The notes beneath the pieces are model-generated. The model made no database searches, was not told the origin of the DNA, and saw only the letters and a list, made by a program, of their open reading frames with translations. The position numbers were made by a program, and so were the translations under genes. From contig JAWXUX010000001.1 in the NCBI GenBank assembly GCA_044426045.1, forward strand, positions 1 through 64,000: a DNA stretch of 64,000 nucleotides. The letters are read 5' to 3'. The DNA is from JAWXUU01 sp044426045 (GTDB taxonomy: Bacteria; Bacillota; Clostridia; Christensenellales; CAMQZB01). Shown one piece after another: positions 34,513 to 43,533 of this stretch. The first letter of the stretch is position 1, and every line of letters begins with the position of its first letter.

Positions 34513-34550
34513 AAAACAGCGACTTTTTTCAATTAAAGTCGCTGTTTTTT
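34513..34550. terminator. Rho-independent terminator, bidirectional look
   Basis: AAAACAGCGACTTT (34513-34526) pairs with AAAGTCGCTGTTTT (34535-34548), a perfect 14-bp stem with T's on both sides. Confidence 0.85.
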
Positions 34551-34570
34551 CATATATAGCCGTTAAGTAT

Positions 34571-34599
34571 TTGCACATTTACCCATAGTATGGTAAAAT
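34571..34599 (+). promoter_or_regulatory. sigma-A-type promoter for nth
   Basis: TTGCAC (34571-34576), a 17-base spacer and TAAAAT (34594-34599), 63 bases before the nth ATG. Confidence 0.6.
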
Positions 34600-34662
34600 A
34601 ACAAAGTATGTTGGGTTTTTACGCTCAACTAGAAAAGAAGTATTTCTGATAAGTGAAATAAT

Positions 34663-35328
34663 ATGAAAAAAAGTGATATAAACTATACAATCGAAAAACT
34701 TGGTGAAATGTATCTGGATGCACGTCCGATGCTAGATTTTGAAACGCCGTATCAACTTCTTGTTGCGGTGACACTATCTGCCCAATGCACCGACGAGCGT
34801 GTGAACAAAGTGACGAAAGAACTTTTCAAAGTCGCGGGCACGCCAGAAAAAATGAATTCGCTTTCTGAAGAGGAAATTTTGTCATATATCAAAACGTGCG
34901 GACTTGGCAAGGCGAAATCGCTCGCCCTCAAAAATGCCTCACGTGATATACTCGAAAAATTTAACGGCGAAGTGCCAGCGGATATCAAACTTTTGCAAAC
35001 ATTGCAAGGTGTTGGAATAAAAACAGCCAACGTCGTTGCTTCAGTCGCTTTCGGAATTCCCGCAATCGCTGTTGACACCCACGTTTTCAGGGTTTCAAAC
35101 CGAATTGGGCTTGCAAACGGCAAAACGCTTGCAAAAACGCAATCGGATTTGGAAAAGAATATTCCAAGGGAACTTTGGACGAAATCACATCACTATCTCA
35201 TCTTTCACGGCAGAAAAATCTGCAAAGCTCAACGTCCACTTTGTGGGGAATGTCAGCTTGCGGATATCTGCAAACAAAATAAGGCAAATATGCGAAAAGC
35301 ATTGAAAGCAAACGATACAAAAAAATGA
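34663..35328 (+). CDS. nth: Endonuclease III
   Basis: A 221-aa DNA glycosylase/AP lyase. The helix-hairpin-helix LQTLQGVGIKTANVV (near 110-124), the catalytic lysine in that hairpin and the aspartate in AVDTHVFRVSNR (near 134) are in place. The 4Fe-4S cysteines are CKAQRPLCGECQLADIC (C-x6-C-x2-C-x5-C, near 187-203). It removes oxidised pyrimidines. Start has a weak ribosome site. Confidence 0.95.
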   Translation: MKKSDINYTIEKLGEMYLDARPMLDFETPYQLLVAVTLSAQCTDERVNKVTKELFKVAGTPEKMNSLSEEEILSYIKTCGLGKAKSLALKNASRDILEKFNGEVPADIKLLQTLQGVGIKTANVVASVAFGIPAIAVDTHVFRVSNRIGLANGKTLAKTQSDLEKNIPRELWTKSHHYLIFHGRKICKAQRPLCGECQLADICKQNKANMRKALKANDTKK

Positions 35329-35402
35329 TATAAAAATGATATAAAAAATACTTTAAAAGGGGATTTCCAAAAGGAAGTGCCAAAGAAAACTGGGGGTACT
35401 GT

Positions 35403-36215
35403 ATGTTTGAAATTTTATCAAAAAAAGAACTAGCACCAAGCATTATCGAATATGAAATTTTCGCACCAAACGTGGCACGCCACGCAAAAGCGGGACAATT
35501 CATCATTTTGATAGTGGACGAGCTAGGTGAAAGAATTCCTTTCACTATTGCAAAATACGATCGCGAAAAAAACAGCGTGACAATTTCAGTTCAAACTGTT
35601 GGATATTCAACAATGAAACTTGCCAAACTAAACGAAGGTGACAAACTTCAAGATTTTGTTGGACCACTTGGGAACCCAACCGAACTTGACGAGTTCAAAA
35701 AAATCATGCTTGTTGCGGGCGGTATCGGATCTGCCGTTATCTCACCACAAGCTATCGAACTTAAAGAAAAAGGCAAAGCATTTGATGCTATCATCGGTGC
35801 AAGAAACGAAGAACTTTTGCTTTATCGCGACGTTTTTGATGTGACAGCGGATAACACTTTTTATATGACGGACGACGGAAGTTTTGGCGAAAAAGGATTT
35901 GTGACACAAAAACTTGAAGAAAAACTTTCTGAAGGCGGATATGACCTCGTGTTTGCGGTTGGACCACTTCGCATGATGCAAGCGGTTTGCGGTGTTGCAA
36001 AAAACCACGGCGTGAAATCAATCGTTTCAATGAACTCACTTATGGTTGACGGCACAGGAATGTGTGGCGGTTGCCGTGTGACAGTTGGCGGAAAAGTTAA
36101 ATACGCATGCGTGGACGGGCCAGAATTTGACGGCGACGAAATCGACTTTGAAGAAGCGCTTATGCGTTCGCAAACTTATGCGGCGCATGAACATGCTTGC
36201 AAATTGAGAGGGTGA
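35403..36215 (+). CDS. nfnA: NfnA-type flavoprotein subunit (FAD/NAD-binding, Fe-S)
   Basis: A 270-aa dihydroorotate-dehydrogenase-electron-transfer type protein. FAD-binding motif RIPFTIAKYD is near 46-55, the NAD(P) motif AGGIGSAVISPQA near 107, and a C-terminal cysteine set CGGCRVTVGGKVKYAC (about 220-235) fits a 2Fe-2S cluster. It pairs with the GltA-like protein encoded four bases downstream. NfnAB couples NADH oxidation and NADP reduction with ferredoxin. The alternative is the sulfide dehydrogenase/SudAB pair, which is the same family. Confidence 0.87.
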   Translation: MFEILSKKELAPSIIEYEIFAPNVARHAKAGQFIILIVDELGERIPFTIAKYDREKNSVTISVQTVGYSTMKLAKLNEGDKLQDFVGPLGNPTELDEFKKIMLVAGGIGSAVISPQAIELKEKGKAFDAIIGARNEELLLYRDVFDVTADNTFYMTDDGSFGEKGFVTQKLEEKLSEGGYDLVFAVGPLRMMQAVCGVAKNHGVKSIVSMNSLMVDGTGMCGGCRVTVGGKVKYACVDGPEFDGDEIDFEEALMRSQTYAAHEHACKLRG

Positions 36216-36219
36216 GAAT

Positions 36220-37596
36220 ATGGTAAAAATTGAAAGACAACAACCTTGCGTTCAAGATGCAAGCGTGAGAAAAGGTAATTTTGAAGAAGTATCAAACGGT
36301 TTCACTGCGGAAAAAGCAACAATCGAAGCGTCAAGATGTCTGCTTTGCAAAACTCCAAAATGTATGCAAGGCTGTCCCGTTGGAATAAAAATCCCTGATT
36401 TTATCAAACTTTTGCAAGAAAACAAAGTGAAAGAATCAGCGGAAAAAATCTTTGAAACTTCACTTCTCCCTGCAATTTGTGGCAGAGTTTGCCCTCAGGA
36501 AGAGCAGTGCGAAAAATATTGCGTTCGTGGCAAAATCGACAGCCCAGTTTCTATCGGTGGGCTTGAAAGATACGTTGCGGATACATATTTGAAAGAATAT
36601 TCAGACAAAATTGAAACAATCATCCCAGAATATATCGGCAAACGCGTGGCGGTTGTTGGCTCAGGTCCAAGCGGACTTGCTTGTGCGGGAACTCTTGCGA
36701 AAGCGGGCGTTGCAGTCACAGTTTTCGAAGCGTTCAACAAACTTGGCGGAGTTTTGGTTTATGGTATTCCAGAATTCAGACTTCCAAAATCACTCGTGTC
36801 AAAAGAAGTTGAAAACTTGAAAAAATTGAACGTAGATTTCCAAACAAACACAGTTGTTGGCAAAAGTATCTATCTTTCAGAACTTTGCGAGGAATTTGAC
36901 GGCGTGTTTATCGGAAGCGGTGCCGGTCTCCCATCATTTTTGAATATCCCTGGCGAAAACGCGAGAGGGGTTTATTCAGCAAATGAATATCTCACAAGAA
37001 CAAATCTCATGAAAGCATACCTCCCAGAAGCGGACACACCAATCTTGAAAGGCAAAAAAGTCGTGACAGTTGGTGGCGGTAACGTGGCAATGGACGCCGC
37101 GAGAACAGCACTTCGTTTTGGCGGAGATTCATATATCGTGTATCGCCGTGGCATGGAAGAACTTCCTGCAAGAAAGGAAGAAGTTCACCACGCGATTGAA
37201 GAAGGAATCATCTTCAATACCCTTTCAAACCCAATCGAAATCATCTCAAAAGACGGCAACGTTTGCGGTATCAAATGCGTTGAAATGGAACTTGGCGAGC
37301 CTGATGCATCGGGCAGACGCCGTCCAATCGCAAAAGCGGGCAGTGAATTTGTTATCGAATGCGACACTGTTATCGTGGCGGTTGGAACAAGTCCAAACCC
37401 AATCTTGAAACAATCTGAACCAAGCCTTGAAACATCAAAATGGGGCACAATCGTCGTGAGCGAAGAAACCCTTGAAACTTCAATGGAAAACGTGTTTGCC
37501 GGTGGCGATGCGGTGACGGGCGCAGCAACAGTTATTCTTGCAATGGGCGCGGGCAAAAAAGCAGCAGAAGAAATGCTTGAAAGATTTAAAAAGTAA
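36220..37596 (+). CDS. nfnB: NfnB/GltA-type NADPH-binding flavoprotein subunit
   Basis: A 458-aa member of the glutamate synthase small subunit family. N-terminal cysteines (CLLCKTPKCMQGCP near residues 41-54 and CGRVCPQEEQCEKYC near 87-101) bind two 4Fe-4S clusters; FAD motif VVGSGPSGLACA is near 145 and the NADP motif TVGGGNVAMDAAR near 283. Together with NfnA it forms the bifurcating NADH:ferredoxin:NADP reductase. The same protein can act as glutamate synthase alone; pairing with NfnA favours Nfn. Confidence 0.87.
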   Translation: MVKIERQQPCVQDASVRKGNFEEVSNGFTAEKATIEASRCLLCKTPKCMQGCPVGIKIPDFIKLLQENKVKESAEKIFETSLLPAICGRVCPQEEQCEKYCVRGKIDSPVSIGGLERYVADTYLKEYSDKIETIIPEYIGKRVAVVGSGPSGLACAGTLAKAGVAVTVFEAFNKLGGVLVYGIPEFRLPKSLVSKEVENLKKLNVDFQTNTVVGKSIYLSELCEEFDGVFIGSGAGLPSFLNIPGENARGVYSANEYLTRTNLMKAYLPEADTPILKGKKVVTVGGGNVAMDAARTALRFGGDSYIVYRRGMEELPARKEEVHHAIEEGIIFNTLSNPIEIISKDGNVCGIKCVEMELGEPDASGRRRPIAKAGSEFVIECDTVIVAVGTSPNPILKQSEPSLETSKWGTIVVSEETLETSMENVFAGGDAVTGAATVILAMGAGKKAAEEMLERFKK

Positions 37597-37757
37597 AGGG
37601 CACTTCTAAAAAGTATTGACCAAAGATTGATTTCAAAAAAAGTGCGTATTTTTTGCAGGCTTTCGACGTAAAACTGGACGTTTTTCTAGAAATTTTGTGA
37701 AAAATCAAGCCTTTTTTGGGAATCGAGATTTGCGTTAAGACTTTTTAGAAGTGACCT
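37597..37757. repeat. 161-bp inverted-repeat element (MITE- or terminator-like)
   Basis: The left end GGCACTTCTAAAAAGT (37599-37614) and the right end ACTTTTTAGAAGTGACC (37740-37756) are near-perfect inverted copies; it begins just after the nfnB stop. The centre is A/T-rich with no reading frame. One end recurs alone at 46531-46548. It could act as a terminator for nfnAB or be a small nonautonomous insertion. Confidence 0.65.
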
Positions 37758-37963
37758 AAAAAAATAACAAATAGTTAATAATAAAAGTGTATAATAACGA
37801 TTGCATCTAAGGGTGTCAAAATAACCAAAGAAGAGGAATTTTGGATTAAAAGTGAATCATGCATTATTATTTATCGAGTATTAACCCGAATAAAACCAAA
37901 ATTTCGGTCTATTAAAATAAAAACCGCCTTGCAATTTTGAATGCTAAGGCACAGAGGACAAAA
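37758..37963 (+). other. obg leader region
   Basis: A/T-rich sequence of about 206 bases. The only structure I see is a small hairpin just before the obg ribosome site (GCCTTGCA at 37926-37933 with TGC-T-AAGGC at 37942-37950). No reading frame with a good site. The rplU/rpmA genes that often precede obg are absent. Confidence 0.5.
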
Positions 37964-39238
37964 ATGTTTATTGACAAAGTAAGAATAGTAATCACAAGTG
38001 GAGACGGCGGAAACGGCTGTATCTCATTCAAAAGCTTCAAAGGCAAACCGCACGGCGGGCCAGACGGTGGCGACGGCGGAAAGGGCGGAGACGTTATTTT
38101 TAAAGTATCCGACCAAAAAACAAGCCTTGTTGACTTCAAATTTCAAAGATTTTTCAGGGCGGATCGTGGAACGCACGGCACAAGCAACCTTTGCTTTGGC
38201 AAGTGTGGAAAAGACATGATCGTTGACGTGCCTCGTGGCACAATCATTCGCGATTTCGAAACGGGCAATGTGCTTTGCGACATGTTTGAACCAGATGCGG
38301 AATTTGTCGCATTATCTGGCGGACGTGGCGGAAAAGGCAATGCAAAATTCACAACAAGCAAAAGAAAAGCACCAATGTTTTCTCAGCTTGGCGAAAAAGG
38401 CATGGAACGCGAAGTTTTGATGGAATTCAAAACAATCGCCGACGTTGGCTTTGTTGGTTTTCCAAACGTTGGTAAATCAACACTCCTTTCAGTTCTCACA
38501 AACGCAAAACCAAAGATTGCAAACTACCACTTCACAACGCTTTCACCAAACCTTGGCGTTGTTTCAAGATACGACAGCTCGTTCGTGCTTGCCGATATCC
38601 CTGGTCTTATTGAAGGCGCATCTGATGGGGCTGGCATGGGAATGGATTTCCTTCGCCACATCGAAAGAACAAGAATGATTTGTCACCTTGTTGATATCTC
38701 GCAAGTTGAAGATAGGGACGCATTCGACGATTATGAAAAAATCAGAAAAGAACTTGAAGCATATTCTGACGTCTTGATAACAAGACCTGAAATCGTTGTT
38801 GCAAACAAGGTTGATTCAGATTATGACAAAGCAAACTTCACTGCGTTCAAAGAAAAAATGGAAAAAAACTACCCAGATAAAAAAGTTTTCGCAGTTTCTG
38901 CAATGACAAGAGAAGGTCTCGAACCACTTCTTGACCAAATTGTTTCAGATCTTGCCGATATCCCAGAACTCACTCAACTTGAATATGAAGAATACAGCTA
39001 CGAAAGGGCAAACCCACGCGAATTCATCATCGAACGTGACGATTCAGGCGTTTGGGAAGTTTATGGCGGACTGATTGACAACATCGCAAGAAACGTTGTG
39101 GTCGACGATACCGAATCAATGAGTTACCTTCTCAACGCACTCACAATAAGCGGTGTCATGAAAGAACTTCGCAGAAAAGGCGTGAAAGACGGCGACGTCG
39201 TGAGAATTGCCGATATCGAATTCGACTTTGTTGAGTAG
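37964..39238 (+). CDS. obg: Obg GTPase
   Basis: A 424-aa essential GTPase. The start MFIDKVRIVITSGDGG follows AGAGGAC; the longer upstream frame is not needed. The N-terminal glycine-rich Obg fold (1-158) is followed by the G domain: G1 GFPNVGKST near 165-173, DIPGLIEGA near 212, NKVD near 282. A C-terminal OCT domain (about 345-424) closes it. It acts in ribosome assembly and stress response. Confidence 0.97.
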   Translation: MFIDKVRIVITSGDGGNGCISFKSFKGKPHGGPDGGDGGKGGDVIFKVSDQKTSLVDFKFQRFFRADRGTHGTSNLCFGKCGKDMIVDVPRGTIIRDFETGNVLCDMFEPDAEFVALSGGRGGKGNAKFTTSKRKAPMFSQLGEKGMEREVLMEFKTIADVGFVGFPNVGKSTLLSVLTNAKPKIANYHFTTLSPNLGVVSRYDSSFVLADIPGLIEGASDGAGMGMDFLRHIERTRMICHLVDISQVEDRDAFDDYEKIRKELEAYSDVLITRPEIVVANKVDSDYDKANFTAFKEKMEKNYPDKKVFAVSAMTREGLEPLLDQIVSDLADIPELTQLEYEEYSYERANPREFIIERDDSGVWEVYGGLIDNIARNVVVDDTESMSYLLNALTISGVMKELRRKGVKDGDVVRIADIEFDFVE

Positions 39239-39274
39239 GGAGCTTATAAAAACCCTGAAATTAAGGGTGAAATT

Positions 39275-39301
39275 ATGATGAAAATTAAATCATCGTTTTT
39301 T
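39275..39301 (+). terminator. terminator after obg
   Basis: ATGATGA pairs with TCATCGT (7 bp, one G-U) and runs directly into six T's. It overlaps the stop codon of the convergent gene. Confidence 0.65.
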
Positions 39302-40048
39302 CAAAAGTAAAAAGGCAGAAAGTGTCAGCAAAATGCTTGCTGATATCAAATAATAAATTTTGAAGGGTGATAAAAGGGCGAAACCAAAAAGTAAAATCCC
39401 AAGTCCACCAAACCCGCGAGCCTTCTTTTTATCGAAAAATGCGGAAAAAGTCACCTTGAAAGATTTTTTTGGCAAAACCTTTTCGTCAATCATTTTCGGG
39501 AAGAAGTCAAATTCAATCATCTTTTCAAAAAGTGAGCGAGATTCAAAAATCGAAACGGTTTCAAACATGCCAGAAAGGAAATTTGCATTGCAAGAATTCT
39601 TTATGCAAGGGATAATAAGGTGCTTTGCACCCGCCTCGCGAGCGATTTTTGAAACTGAAAGTGCATGTTCAAAAGTCAGCTCACCGCTTGAAAAACAAGG
39701 GAAAACAATCGTTTCTTCACTTTGCAAGAAGTTGGCAGAATGCGAAAGTTCAAGCCCTTGCGTGCTTTTGAAAAAATTCTGAAAAAATTCAAGGCACTCA
39801 AAATTCGTTTGATACAAAAGCGAAGTTTCAACAAGTTTCTGCTTTTTCAAAGTGTCCTCGGTGGTTTTCTTCTTTGAAAAAATCTCTCCGCGAATTTTGA
39901 AAAACAAAACAGAAAACAGCACAAGCCCAACGATTGAAAGGGCAAGTGGGAAGTATCCGTTTGTGAAACTTCCAAAAATTATTAGCAATACAATAAAAAT
40001 AAAAATATCATATATAATAAAATCTAAAAAAGTTCTGATTTTGTGCAT
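39290..40048 (-). CDS. unknown membrane protein, unrecognised family
   Basis: A 252-aa protein with two hydrophobic helices at about 9-50 and a third pair at 205-245, with a soluble middle part between them (about 60-195). The middle part contains strand-helix segments (ETIVFPCFSSGELTFEHAL, then AKHLIIPCIKNSCNANF), perhaps a Rossmann-like or restriction-fold domain. The start follows GGAGGG. It is divergent from nadD. No function is recognised. Confidence 0.65.
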   Translation of the reverse strand: MHKIRTFLDFIIYDIFIFIVLLIIFGSFTNGYFPLALSIVGLVLFSVLFFKIRGEIFSKKKTTEDTLKKQKLVETSLLYQTNFECLEFFQNFFKSTQGLELSHSANFLQSEETIVFPCFSSGELTFEHALSVSKIAREAGAKHLIIPCIKNSCNANFLSGMFETVSIFESRSLFEKMIEFDFFPKMIDEKVLPKKSFKVTFSAFFDKKKARGFGGLGILLFGFALLSPFKIYYLISASILLTLSAFLLLKKR

Positions 40049-40127
40049 AATCCCTCCAAGGTTTTTTGTTTATTATTAACAATCTTTGGAAAAATAAGCA
40101 CAAAGGAGCTAAAAAAGGAAGACATCT

Positions 40128-41237
40128 ATGAAAATTGGAATTTATGGCGGAACATTCGACCCAGTTCATAACGCACACGTTGAAATTGCAAAACATGCTA
40201 TCGAGGAGCTAGCTTTGGATAAACTTTTGATTATCCCAGCAGGCTCGCCAGCGCACAAAGAAATATCTGACATCACCGATAAAAAGTTGAGAAAGAAGAT
40301 GTGTGAACTTGCCTTCACTGGCAAAAAAATGGAAATTTCTTCATACGAGCTTGAAAAACGCGGAAAATGTTACACGTTTGAAACGCTTGAGCATTTCTAT
40401 AACGGAAGTGACGAACTTTTTCTTATCATCGGTGGCGACAGCCTTCGCGATATCACAAGTTGGAAAAATCCAGAAAGAATTTTTCAGCTTGCAACAGTGG
40501 TTTCGTGCGGAAGAATTTCCCAAGACGTCAACCAAAATTCAGGACTTTTGAAAAAAGTTATCCAAATGAAGTACCAGCCTGAAGAAATTTCTTCAACCGA
40601 GCTCAGGGTGGATAATCAGTTTGGAATTTCCATTGCAAAAAAAGTTCCAAAAGCGGTCGCAAAATATATCCAAACAACAAACCTTTATTCGGAATATAGG
40701 AAATATACAAAAAAAGTTGAAAAACTCGTGACGGAAAAAAGATACGAGCACATCAAAAACGCAACAGTCATGGGTCAAATCTTGGCTAGCGGTGCGGGCG
40801 TTTCAAAAGAGGACGCGTTTATTGCTCTCGCCCTTCACGATGTTGCAAAAAACATGAAAGACTTTTCAAAATATAAATCACAACTAGCCGAAGAAAACAT
40901 GCTACTCCCAGAACCCGTTGTTCACGCGTTTGTGGGTGCATATGTTGTTAAAGATGAATTCAAAATAAAAAATAAAGATATTCTTTCAGCAATCAAATAT
41001 CACACAACAGCAAGGGCAAATATGAGCCAACTTGAAAAGCTCACGTATGTTTCCGACTGTATCGAAATTGGCAGAAAATATGAAGGTGCAGCCGAGCTTC
41101 GCGTTCTTGCAAAATATGATTTTGAAGCGGGATTTCGCAAATGCCTATCAAATGCCTATCGCGGAATAGTGGATAAAATCATCTGTCCGCTCACAATCGA
41201 TGCTATGGAATATTATAAAAACCCAATAATAAAATAA
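40128..41237 (+). CDS. nadD: NadD-YqeK fusion: nicotinate-nucleotide adenylyltransferase plus HD hydrolase
   Basis: A 369-aa two-domain protein. The first half (1-190) is NadD: GGTFDPVHNAH near residues 6-16 and EEISSTELR near 149, making NaAD in NAD synthesis. The second half (about 195-369) is an HD-domain protein of the YqeK type with EHIKNATVMG near 206 and the HDVAKN motif near 238. YqeK hydrolyses Ap4A. The two are usually separate adjacent genes; here they are one reading frame. rsfS follows, as in the conserved order nadD-yqeK-rsfS. Confidence 0.93.
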   Translation: MKIGIYGGTFDPVHNAHVEIAKHAIEELALDKLLIIPAGSPAHKEISDITDKKLRKKMCELAFTGKKMEISSYELEKRGKCYTFETLEHFYNGSDELFLIIGGDSLRDITSWKNPERIFQLATVVSCGRISQDVNQNSGLLKKVIQMKYQPEEISSTELRVDNQFGISIAKKVPKAVAKYIQTTNLYSEYRKYTKKVEKLVTEKRYEHIKNATVMGQILASGAGVSKEDAFIALALHDVAKNMKDFSKYKSQLAEENMLLPEPVVHAFVGAYVVKDEFKIKNKDILSAIKYHTTARANMSQLEKLTYVSDCIEIGRKYEGAAELRVLAKYDFEAGFRKCLSNAYRGIVDKIICPLTIDAMEYYKNPIIK

Positions 41238-41258
41238 ATAAACTGAATAAAAAAGTAC

Positions 41259-41312
41259 ATAACTAAAGTAAACAAAATAACTAAAGTAAACAAAATAACT
41301 AAAGTAAATAAA
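41259..41312. repeat. 18-bp tandem repeat, three units
   Basis: The unit ATAACTAAAGTAAACAAA occurs at 41259-41276, 41277-41294 and 41295-41312 (last copy with one C to T change). It lies in the short gap between nadD-yqeK and rsfS. Confidence 0.85.
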
Positions 41313-41357
41313 ATAAGAAATAAATAAAATTTGGCAAACGCCAAAACAGGAGAAATA

Positions 41358-41708
41358 ATGGAAAAAGAAAACCTAAGACTAGAAACGATTTTGAAAGCCG
41401 TTTCAGAAAAGAAAGGAATGAACATCAAAATTGTTGACGTCAGCGCGGAAAGCTCTGTTTGCGACTATTTTGTTATTGCAAGTGCAACAAACAACCAAGC
41501 GGTTAAAGCGATGTATGACAACGTGGCAGAAAAGCTCAAAAAAATCGGTGTTATGCCACTAAGAAACGACGGATATGCTCAAGGCAGATGGATTGCAGCT
41601 GACTATGGCGACATCATTTTGCATCTTTTCCACCGCGACACAAGATTGCAATATCAATTTGACGTTCTTTGGGACAATGGCGAAAATGTCTCAACATATG
41701 AAGACTAA
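41358..41708 (+). CDS. rsfS: Ribosome silencing factor RsfS
   Basis: A 116-aa Iojap-family protein. The start is placed at 41358 after CAGGAGAAATA. Motifs KIVDVSAESSVCDYFVIASATNN and DYGDIILHLFHRDTRLQY are diagnostic. It binds ribosomal protein L14 and keeps the subunits apart under starvation. It follows the nadD-yqeK fusion, the widely conserved order. Confidence 0.95.
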   Translation: MEKENLRLETILKAVSEKKGMNIKIVDVSAESSVCDYFVIASATNNQAVKAMYDNVAEKLKKIGVMPLRNDGYAQGRWIAADYGDIILHLFHRDTRLQYQFDVLWDNGENVSTYED

Positions 41709-41750
41709 TAAAAAAATACGCAAAATACGTAAATAGGTAAAGGGGATAAT

Positions 41751-42443
41751 ATGGAAACAAAACAAATAATGAAAATGGTTGACCACACTAATTTAAAACA
41801 AGGCACTCTTGCAAGTGATTTTGAAAACTTGTGTGCTGAAGCTGTGAAATATGGCTTCAAAAGCGTTTGTGTTCACCCATCACAAATCGAACTTTGCAAA
41901 AAACTTTTGGCTGGCACTGACGTTCTTGTTTGCACAGTTATCGGTTTCCCACTTGGCGAAAACACAACAGCGGTGAAAGCGTTCGAAGCTGGCGATGCTG
42001 CGGAAAGAGGCGTGGACGAAATTGATATGGTGATTTCAAATTCTATGGCAAAACGCGGTGAATTTGAAGCTATCACAAAAGAAATCAACTCTGTTTTTGA
42101 TGCTGCACCAAATTGCACTCACAAAGTTATCATTGAAACATGCCTTCTCACCGAGGAAGAAATCGCCGAAGTGACAAAAGCTGTGAAAGCGTCAAAAGCA
42201 CATTTTATCAAAACATCAACTGGCATGTGCGGTCAAGGTGCAACAGTTTCAAATGTGGCACTCATGAAATCAATCATGGGAGATGAAAAACTCATCAAAG
42301 CCGCCGGCGGAGTTGGCGGTGCAGCCGATGCGATTGCCATGATAAAAGCTGGTGCGTCTCGCCTTGGAACAAGCAAGGGCGGAATTATCGCAGCAGAACT
42401 TGAATCTGGCGTGTTTGAAGCAAAGGACGACGGCAAATATTAA
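41751..42443 (+). CDS. deoC: Deoxyribose-phosphate aldolase
   Basis: A 230-aa class I aldolase. The catalytic lysine is in HFIKTSTGM (near residue 151), with the second lysine IKAAGGVGG near 184. DHTNLKQGT opens the protein. It splits deoxyribose-5-phosphate to glyceraldehyde-3-phosphate and acetaldehyde in nucleoside salvage. The tsaE gene starts three bases after the stop. Confidence 0.96.
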   Translation: METKQIMKMVDHTNLKQGTLASDFENLCAEAVKYGFKSVCVHPSQIELCKKLLAGTDVLVCTVIGFPLGENTTAVKAFEAGDAAERGVDEIDMVISNSMAKRGEFEAITKEINSVFDAAPNCTHKVIIETCLLTEEEIAEVTKAVKASKAHFIKTSTGMCGQGATVSNVALMKSIMGDEKLIKAAGGVGGAADAIAMIKAGASRLGTSKGGIIAAELESGVFEAKDDGKY

Positions 42444-42445
42444 AA

Positions 42446-42883
42446 ATGAAAGAAACATTGCTAAAAAAATTCACAAAAACTTCTGAAGAAACATTTGAAA
42501 TCGGCGTGCAGTTTGCAAAAACTCTTGTGGGTGGCGAAGTTATTTTCATGTATGGCGAGGCGGGTGCTGGCAAGACGGTTTTCACAAAAGGACTTGCAAA
42601 AACGCTTGGGATAAAAGAAGAAATTCTAAGCCCGACATTCCCACTTGTCTGCGTTTATGAAGATGGCAAATTTCCACTTCTGCATTTTGATATGTATCGC
42701 ATTTCAAGCGAGGAAGAAGCCTATGAAGCGGGGCTTATCGACATGATATATGGCGATGGCGTGAAAGTTATCGAATGGTCGGAAAACATCAAGGACTATC
42801 TTGATTTCACAACGTTTCACACTGTCACAATTTCCTATCAGGATGGTGGCAGAGAGGTAGAAATTTCAAAGGAGACGCTATGA
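42446..42883 (+). CDS. tsaE: tRNA threonylcarbamoyladenosine biosynthesis ATPase TsaE
   Basis: A 145-aa P-loop protein: GEAGAGKTVFTKG is near residues 36-48, and FPLVCVYEDG and HFDMYRI follow. TsaE powers the TsaBD complex in making t6A37 in ANN-decoding tRNAs. The next gene, tsaB, overlaps its stop by four bases. Confidence 0.95.
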   Translation: MKETLLKKFTKTSEETFEIGVQFAKTLVGGEVIFMYGEAGAGKTVFTKGLAKTLGIKEEILSPTFPLVCVYEDGKFPLLHFDMYRISSEEEAYEAGLIDMIYGDGVKVIEWSENIKDYLDFTTFHTVTISYQDGGREVEISKETL

Positions 42884-43533
42884 ACATTCTCGCAATCGAC
42901 ACATCAACAAAAGATTTATTGCTCAGCGTGAAAACCGAAAGTGAAGTGTTTTATGCCCTGTCGGAAAAATCACTTCAACACTCAAAAATCCTTTTTGGAG
43001 AGCTTGAAAATCTGCTTGAAAAAGCGAGAGTCAACAAAGAAAAAATCGACTGCATTTCAGTGAATCTCGGGCCAGGCTCGTTCACGGGCATAAGAATTGG
43101 CGTAGTTTTTGCAAAGGGCATGGCGTATGCACTGGGCACAAAACTCGTGGCAGTTGACGCGTTTGAAGCTATTGGGGCGGAAGGCTTTTCTTTGCTTCCC
43201 GCGGGGATAATCTGCGAGGAAAGAAACGGCGGTGGCTATTTTGCGATTGCCAAATGCGAAAACGGCAATGTGGAAATTTCAAAACGCGGAGTATACACAA
43301 AAAGCGAAATTGAAAATATTTTAAAAGAAGAAAACATCACAAAAATGCTCACAAACGCTCAAAATGATAAAGGGTGGCATGTTGTTTCGGGTATCAACGG
43401 ACTGCTTGAAAAGGCGGAAATCGCAATAAAAAACGGCGAATTTGCCAACGCAAGCGAAATCGAGCCAGTTTATATCAAAAAAAGTCAAGCGGAAGAGCAA
43501 CTTGAAGAAAAATTGAAAAAACAAAACGCATGA
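42880..43533 (+). CDS. tsaB: TsaB, t6A modification scaffold
   Basis: A 217-aa ASKHA-fold protein. LAIDTSTKDLLLSV opens it and the conserved NLGPGSFTGIRIG motif is near residues 63-75. TsaB partners TsaD in t6A synthesis and lacks its own catalytic residues. The overlapping order tsaE-tsaB-rimI is standard; tsaD is not in the window. Confidence 0.95.
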   Translation: MNILAIDTSTKDLLLSVKTESEVFYALSEKSLQHSKILFGELENLLEKARVNKEKIDCISVNLGPGSFTGIRIGVVFAKGMAYALGTKLVAVDAFEAIGAEGFSLLPAGIICEERNGGGYFAIAKCENGNVEISKRGVYTKSEIENILKEENITKMLTNAQNDKGWHVVSGINGLLEKAEIAIKNGEFANASEIEPVYIKKSQAEEQLEEKLKKQNA

